A DNA stretch of 64,000 nucleotides, from the NCBI RefSeq assembly GCF_000708595.2, contig NZ_JARP01000001.1, positions 620,001 to 684,000 of the forward strand, written 5' to 3'. Of this stretch, positions 60,439 through 64,000 are shown piece by piece. The position numbers and the translations under genes are program-made. Every line of letters starts with the position of its first letter. Positions within the stretch are counted from its first letter, which is position 1. The notes under the pieces are model-generated. The model made no database searches and was not told where the DNA came from. It saw only the letters and a list, made by a program, of their open reading frames with translations. The DNA comes from Flavobacterium sp. KJJ. GTDB lineage: Bacteria > Bacteroidota > Bacteroidia > Flavobacteriales > Flavobacteriaceae.

Positions 60439-60547
60439 GTCATTTCGATCCCGAGCCTTCGGGAGAGAAATCACATAGGTAATTCCTCAATTAAAATCGC
60501 AAATCTTGTCGAGTTTCGAGTGTGATTTCTCCTTCGTCGAAATGACA
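60439..60547. repeat. 109-bp palindromic element with GTCATTTCGA ends
   Basis: Terminal inverted repeats TGTCATTTCGA (60439-60449) and TCGAAATGACA (60537-60547). A second inner pair AGAAATCACA (60466-60475) and TGTGATTTCT (60521-60530) gives a two-step stem. It lies between folP and a lipoprotein gene, both on the plus strand. Similar elements with GTCATTTCGA ends are, as I recall, dispersed in Flavobacterium genomes. Confidence 0.8.
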
Positions 60548-60581
60548 TAATTTGTGTTATAAAATAAAAAAATAAAAAAAA

Positions 60582-61211
60582 ATGAAATACTTTACTTTGA
60601 TTATCGCTTTCCTTCTTTTTTCCTGTGCAAGTAAAGAAGACGTTTTACTTCCAAAATCAAATGTCACAATTGTAAAAGATGTACAAGATCTTTCGCCAAT
60701 TTACATTTTTTTTAAAATTGAAGGAAAAGATACAATTGCCGATGTGAATCGCAAAAACAGCATAATTTCAACCAATTGGATTTTCAATATTGACAAACGT
60801 TTGCCTTTAAGATTGGTTATTCCTGAGATAATAAAACTTCAGGAAAAAAAACGTGGTGAAAGTGCCCACAAAAATGAAAAAGCCGAAAATTATTATTCGT
60901 ATGCTGATTCTGTTGGAAAAAATTTAGCCTTTTTGCCTTTCACGAAAGTGTATTACGCAATGGAAAAACCTACAACAGGCGATTTAGTAATTTATTTTAA
61001 GAAAGGAAGTAATATTGTTTTGGTGAATAACGAAGAAACTAAAAAAGAAGAAACCTTAGAACATATTAGCCGTATCGCTTTTTTTGTAAAACCCAAAGTG
61101 TATTTGCTGTTTGATAAAAATATGAGCTATCAGGAATATATTCAAAATAAAATATTATTTAAAAAACTAGATTCTTATAACAACGAAATTCCAAAAGAAT
61201 TCATTTTTTAG
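60582..61211 (+). CDS. Lipoprotein of unknown function
   Basis: A 209-residue protein with a lipobox LLFSC (C15) in the signal MKYFTLIIAFLLFSC. Mature residues contain DVQDLSPIYIFFKIEGKD and ISRIAFFVKPKVYLLFDK. I recognise no family. It is the only plus-strand gene between the palindromic element and the convergent rlmH. No terminator hairpin is obvious at its end. Confidence 0.7.
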   Translation: MKYFTLIIAFLLFSCASKEDVLLPKSNVTIVKDVQDLSPIYIFFKIEGKDTIADVNRKNSIISTNWIFNIDKRLPLRLVIPEIIKLQEKKRGESAHKNEKAENYYSYADSVGKNLAFLPFTKVYYAMEKPTTGDLVIYFKKGSNIVLVNNEETKKEETLEHISRIAFFVKPKVYLLFDKNMSYQEYIQNKILFKKLDSYNNEIPKEFIF

Positions 61212-61235
61212 TTCTCAAAACTGAAACAAAAATCT

Positions 61236-61709
61236 TTATTGATGATGATAAGGTTCATTTCGTAAAATGGTAAATCCTCTATACAATTGTTCGATAAAAA
61301 ATAAACGAACCATTTGATGCGAAAACGTCATCAGCGAAAGCGAAATTTTCCCTTGCGCTTTGCTGTAAACCGTATCAGAGAATCCGTATGGACCGCCAAT
61401 TACGAAAACCAAGGTTTTGATTCCGGAATTCATTTTCTTTTGTAATTCTTCAGAAAAACCAACGCTTGAGAAATTTTTTCCGTTTTCATCTAATAAAATC
61501 AATTGATCTGTTGGCGTTAGTTTTGACAGAATCAATTCGCCTTCTTTTTCTTTTTGCTGACTTTCAGATAGGTTTTTGACGTTTTTAATATCTGGAATAA
61601 TCTCTAAATCAAATTTGATGTAAAACGATAAACGCTTTGTATAATCGTCAATCAAAGTTTGAAGCGATTTATTATCTGTTTTGCCAATGGCGATGAGTTT
61701 GATATTCAT
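61236..61709 (-). CDS. rlmH: 23S rRNA (pseudouridine1915-N3)-methyltransferase
   Basis: RlmH methylates pseudouridine 1915 of 23S rRNA. The 157-residue protein has the SPOUT features: MNIKLIAIGKTD start, LILLDENGKNFSS, VIGGPYGFSD (SAM-binding knot) and LYRGFTILRNEPYHH at the end, which is the typical terminus. The start MNIKLIAIGK at 61709 is chosen; an upstream ATG at 61763 would lie within the palindrome at 61762-61794. Confidence 0.95.
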   Translation of the reverse strand: MNIKLIAIGKTDNKSLQTLIDDYTKRLSFYIKFDLEIIPDIKNVKNLSESQQKEKEGELILSKLTPTDQLILLDENGKNFSSVGFSEELQKKMNSGIKTLVFVIGGPYGFSDTVYSKAQGKISLSLMTFSHQMVRLFFIEQLYRGFTILRNEPYHHQ

Positions 61710-61761
61710 ATTTATTTTTTTGCCACTAATTACACAAATTTTATTTTTTATAGATATGGAC

Positions 61762-61794
61762 AAACCTAACAGGTTTTTAAAACCTGTTAGGTTT
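61762..61794. terminator. 33-bp perfect palindrome between adenosine deaminase and rlmH
   Basis: AAACCTAACAGGTTTT (61762-61777) and its exact complement (61779-61794) around one T. It lies just after the stop codon of the adenosine deaminase gene and may act as its terminator. It is also of the type of dispersed palindromes known in Flavobacterium spacers, so it could be a repeat copy. Confidence 0.7.
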
Positions 61795-61799
61795 AGAGT

Positions 61800-63215
61800 T
61801 TAATTTTTAGAAAATTTCGCTTCAAAAGTTTTAAAACGATTATCAAGATCTTTGATTAATTGTTTTTTAACCGCTTCATCCAGAATAAAACTATAATTGA
61901 TACTGTTATAAACATATTGCTTAATAATGGCATACGAAACATCAGGATATCTTTTGGCTAATAAAACATATTGTTCTGTCATATTGCTTCTTAAAATTCC
62001 GGCGTCGTCTGTGCTAATGACAATTGGAACATTAAATTCTTTATAAAGCGTAAACGGATGTCTGTTTTCTTTTACTTTCAAAATAAATTCGTTGCTTGCT
62101 AAATTAATCTCAATCGGAATATTATTTTTTGACATATACTTCAATAAATCATACGAATTTGCTTCGTATGCGATATCAACTCCGTGCCCAATTCTTTTAG
62201 CACCTGCAATATAGATCGCGTCATTAATGTGCCAAGTTAAATCTTCTGGCTGTACCAAACCTAAAGTCAGTTCTCCGGCATGAAGCGTATATTTTACATC
62301 TGGAAATTTCGAGTGACAATATTTAAACATCACCATATGAAGCCAATAATCTTTCATAGAAGTTTCGCCATGTTCCGGAGAAACAATATTTACGCCAGCA
62401 ACCAATTTGCTGTCGTTTGCAGAAATAAAAGCAATTGTCAGGTTTTTGAATAAATCAACCGGCTCCATAAAGCGAAGTACAAAATTTTGATAACGCATAG
62501 TGAACTTTTCGTCATCAATCTTTAAGTCTTTATGCAGTTTTGCAATGAAGTTAGTATTGAAATCTAAAGCGTATTTTTTAGCGTCTTTTTGCTGAATAGA
62601 TTTGTACAGTTCGTCTAAAAGTTTTAATACTGCTTTTTCATCTTTTTGTGCAGAAGCTTGGCGTAATTTTGTATTGAAATCACTCAAATCTGAAACATTC
62701 ATATCACACGAAATTGTAGAGAATTGCGTCTCGATATAACTGACATTTTCTGCAATGGCACGCTTTTTTAATTCGAGCATTCCTTCTGCAAAATGGCCTT
62801 TTATAGTAGGCTCGAATTTCTGGAAAGAGTCAAAAAACTGATCATCAGAAGGTACAGAACCGTTATAATCTTTAACTGACCACGTCTGCATTACTTGCTG
62901 TTGGTAAAAAGCCAGTTTTCCTTCCTCTTTAAGAGAGGAGAATGTTTGCCAGTTGCCTTTTGCAGGTTTAGTTTTCGAAACTTGCATAGTTTCTAAATTA
63001 AGATAAAAATCTTCAGCAATTGCTCTTTCTAAAAGAGGTTCTGCATAAATAGATCCTGAAAAATGGTGATGTAAATCGCCGCCTTTTGGCATTTGTTGAA
63101 AAAAAGCTGTTAAGAGAGCTTCATTATTTCTTATTTTTTCTAAATAATTTTCAGCTGTTTGAGAAAAGCCGATTTGTGCTATAAAAAAACAGAAAAGTGT
63201 AATTATCCTCGTCAT
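61800..63215 (-). CDS. Exported adenosine deaminase-like enzyme
   Basis: A 471-residue protein with a signal peptide (about 1-18, FFIAQIGFSQ). It keeps the adenosine deaminase metal motif HxH as DLHHHFSGS (H49 and H51), TLHAGELTLG (catalytic Glu and His), HGVDIA and the final VISTDDAGI (metal Asp). The length and export signal resemble secreted ADA-growth-factor-like proteins more than cytosolic Add. It would deaminate adenosine outside the cytoplasm, a purine-salvage step. A -7 box is at 63237-63244. Confidence 0.88.
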   Translation of the reverse strand: MTRIITLFCFFIAQIGFSQTAENYLEKIRNNEALLTAFFQQMPKGGDLHHHFSGSIYAEPLLERAIAEDFYLNLETMQVSKTKPAKGNWQTFSSLKEEGKLAFYQQQVMQTWSVKDYNGSVPSDDQFFDSFQKFEPTIKGHFAEGMLELKKRAIAENVSYIETQFSTISCDMNVSDLSDFNTKLRQASAQKDEKAVLKLLDELYKSIQQKDAKKYALDFNTNFIAKLHKDLKIDDEKFTMRYQNFVLRFMEPVDLFKNLTIAFISANDSKLVAGVNIVSPEHGETSMKDYWLHMVMFKYCHSKFPDVKYTLHAGELTLGLVQPEDLTWHINDAIYIAGAKRIGHGVDIAYEANSYDLLKYMSKNNIPIEINLASNEFILKVKENRHPFTLYKEFNVPIVISTDDAGILRSNMTEQYVLLAKRYPDVSYAIIKQYVYNSINYSFILDEAVKKQLIKDLDNRFKTFEAKFSKN

Positions 63216-63236
63216 ACTCTAAGTTTAAATTACATG

Positions 63237-63244
63237 CAAATGTA
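63237..63244 (-). promoter_or_regulatory. Candidate -7 box of the adenosine deaminase gene
   Basis: On the minus strand this reads TACATTTG, a perfect TAnnTTTG, 21 bp before the ATG at 63215. The leader would be about 15 nt. Confidence 0.6.
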
Positions 63245-63290
63245 AGAGTTTTGGAGGAGATTTGAAAATTGATTTTGATTATGGTGATTT

Positions 63291-63410
63291 TTACTGCAAA
63301 GAACGCAAGGTTTTATCCCAGACATAGCTTAATATAAGCGCAAAAGTTCGCAAAGCTTTGTCTAAAAAACTTTGCGAACTTTGCGTAATTCTTTGTGTTC
63401 TTTGCGGTTT
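63291..63410. repeat. CGCAAAG-family palindromic element
   Basis: Ends GCAAAGAAC (63296-63304) and GTTCTTTGC (63397-63405) are inverted. Inside, TTCGCAAAG and CTTTGCGAACTTTGCG form a further inverted pair around TAAAAAA. It resembles the element at 4048-4203 (same words, similar length of 120-156 bp). It is upstream of the adenosine deaminase promoter and continues into the octamer array at 63417. Confidence 0.75.
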
Positions 63411-63416
63411 AAAAAT

Positions 63417-63453
63417 CTTAGAATCTTAGCAACTTAGAACCTTAGCATCTTAC
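63417..63453. repeat. Octamer array CTTAGNAN, four units and a partial fifth
   Basis: CTTAGAAT, CTTAGCAA, CTTAGAAC and CTTAGCAT at 63417-63448, then CTTAC. The GNAT stop codon (complement of 63450-63452) lies in the last partial unit. It directly follows the CGCAAAG element. Confidence 0.9.
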
Positions 63454-63734
63454 GAAAACAATACATCCCTAATATCTTCATTCTTATCAAAAACACTTTT
63501 TGCAAAAGGACAAAGCGGGATAATTTTAAGGTTGTTATTTCGGGCATAATCAACGGTTGCCATAAGCAGTTTTTTTCCAATGCCTTTTCCGCCAAATTCG
63601 TCGCTTACTTCTGTGTGGTCAATGATGAATTTTGAATCTCCTGCCCAAGTATAAGTCATTTTACCTGCTTCTTTTCCCTCTTCTATGGCTTCAAAATAGC
63701 CTCTTTTTATATCGTTTATTTGTTTTACTTCCAT
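63450..63734 (-). CDS. GNAT-type acetyltransferase (YjdJ-like)
   Basis: A 94-residue protein of the small YidJ/YjdJ N-acetyltransferase type (GNAT, CoA-binding part only): IDHTEVSDEFGGKGIGKKLLMATVDYAR has the Q/RxxGxG/A-like GGKGIGKKL loop, and LKIIPLCPFAKSVF is the characteristic C-terminal stretch. The target is unknown. The gene begins 6 bp after the OsmC gene on the same strand, indicating one operon, and ends within an octamer array. Confidence 0.88.
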   Translation of the reverse strand: MEVKQINDIKRGYFEAIEEGKEAGKMTYTWAGDSKFIIDHTEVSDEFGGKGIGKKLLMATVDYARNNNLKIIPLCPFAKSVFDKNEDIRDVLFS

Positions 63735-63740
63735 GTTGAT

Positions 63741-64000
63741 TTATAGTAAGGTTGTTTTAATTTCTATTGAATGCATTAATACTTTGTGTATTGGGCAGCT
63801 GTTGGCAATGGTCTCTAAACGTTGTCTTTGCTCTTCATTTATATCACCGATAACTTCTATTTTTCTGCTAAATAAGGCCACATTTCGATCAGCATCTCTT
63901 TCAAAGTCAATTTTGATGTTAATTTCTGACACCTCCCATTGTTTGCGATTGATGTACATTCGCAAAGTAATTATGGTGCAGGAAGCCAGTGATGCCGCCA
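63741..64000 (-). CDS. OsmC-family protein, truncated by the window edge
   Basis: OsmC/Ohr proteins reduce organic hydroperoxides with a catalytic Cys pair. Open reading continues to the right edge, so the N-terminus is missing. The visible part starts SLASCTIITLRMYINRKQW, the family's helix with the peroxidatic Cys (SCT) and RMY. It ends EEQRQRLETIANSCPIHKVL with the second Cys (SCPIHK), the OsmC signature. A short open frame starting at 63965 is only part of this gene. It is the first of an operon with the GNAT gene. Confidence 0.9.
   Translation of the reverse strand, partial: AASLASCTIITLRMYINRKQWEVSEINIKIDFERDADRNVALFSRKIEVIGDINEEQRQRLETIANSCPIHKVLMHSIEIKTTLL

Noticed and set aside
61710..61763. 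Earlier rlmH start at 61763
   Set aside because: The extension begins at the edge of a palindrome and adds residues not found in RlmH; MNIKLIAIGK is the typical start.
1..64000. tRNA, rRNA, insertion sequences, integrases or phage genes
   Set aside because: No cloverleaf-like or transposase-like sequence was recognised by eye; this is not a computed search.

Overview
The window looks like a chromosomal segment of a Flavobacterium-type bacterium (Bacteroidota). The base composition is low in GC. Genes lack Shine-Dalgarno sequences, and several are preceded by the TAnnTTTG -7 element typical of the phylum. It holds a SusC/SusD pair, a one-component propeller/LuxR regulator, many short lipoproteins and BT_3928/DUF1599-type genes. 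The assignment comes from gene content and signals; no rRNA, tRNA, phage, insertion sequence or CRISPR array was seen.

Layout. 0.1-11.5 kb is mostly housekeeping: SRPBCC protein, pyrE head-to-head with a NUDIX hydrolase, a secreted M14 peptidase, a DbpA-like helicase, PhnA-type zinc protein, coaD, a DUF421 protein, ddl, and a PASTA protein overlapping an RluD-type pseudouridine synthase. 11.5-21.1 kb is a run of minus-strand genes: ModF-like ABC protein, sulfurtransferase, ThuA, DUF1398, hydrolases, MscS, thioesterase, TlpA thioredoxin and a CPA1 antiporter. 21.3-28 kb is plus strand: dnaK with a sigma-54-like promoter, corA, pta and ackA. 28-43.6 kb is a polysaccharide utilisation locus: regulator, SusC, SusD, a GH144-like endo-beta-1,2-glucanase, an esterase-like hydrolase, a GH3 beta-glucosidase, a GH43-like enzyme with a discoidin domain, and an M28 peptidase. 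The best-fitting substrate is a beta-1,2-glucan, possibly a decorated one. 43.6-50 kb is accessory: a Coq4-like protein, a permuted-papain protein, kdsA with an outer-membrane protein, an arylamine N-acetyltransferase and a tight operon of small membrane proteins, one of them apparently frameshifted. 50-52 kb pairs a YhhN (TMEM86-type) lysoplasmalogenase with a protein resembling animal alkylglycerol monooxygenase. 52-64 kb returns to housekeeping: WG-repeat protein, clpS, prmA, tpiA, redox proteins, folP, rlmH, a secreted adenosine deaminase, GNAT and an OsmC gene running off the end.

The most unusual layer is in the spacers. Several are built of short units at exact 7- or 8-bp pitch (GTTTCAN, CTTAGNAN, GGNNCAAA, AAAATCT) or of longer CGCAAAG palindromes. 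The arrays often occur as inverted pairs, and often touch a stop or start codon. A second recurring device is a terminator hairpin whose loop carries a TATATTTG promoter box (two copies, flanking the WG-repeat gene).

All functional calls rest on motif recognition by eye. No database search, structure prediction or alignment was run.
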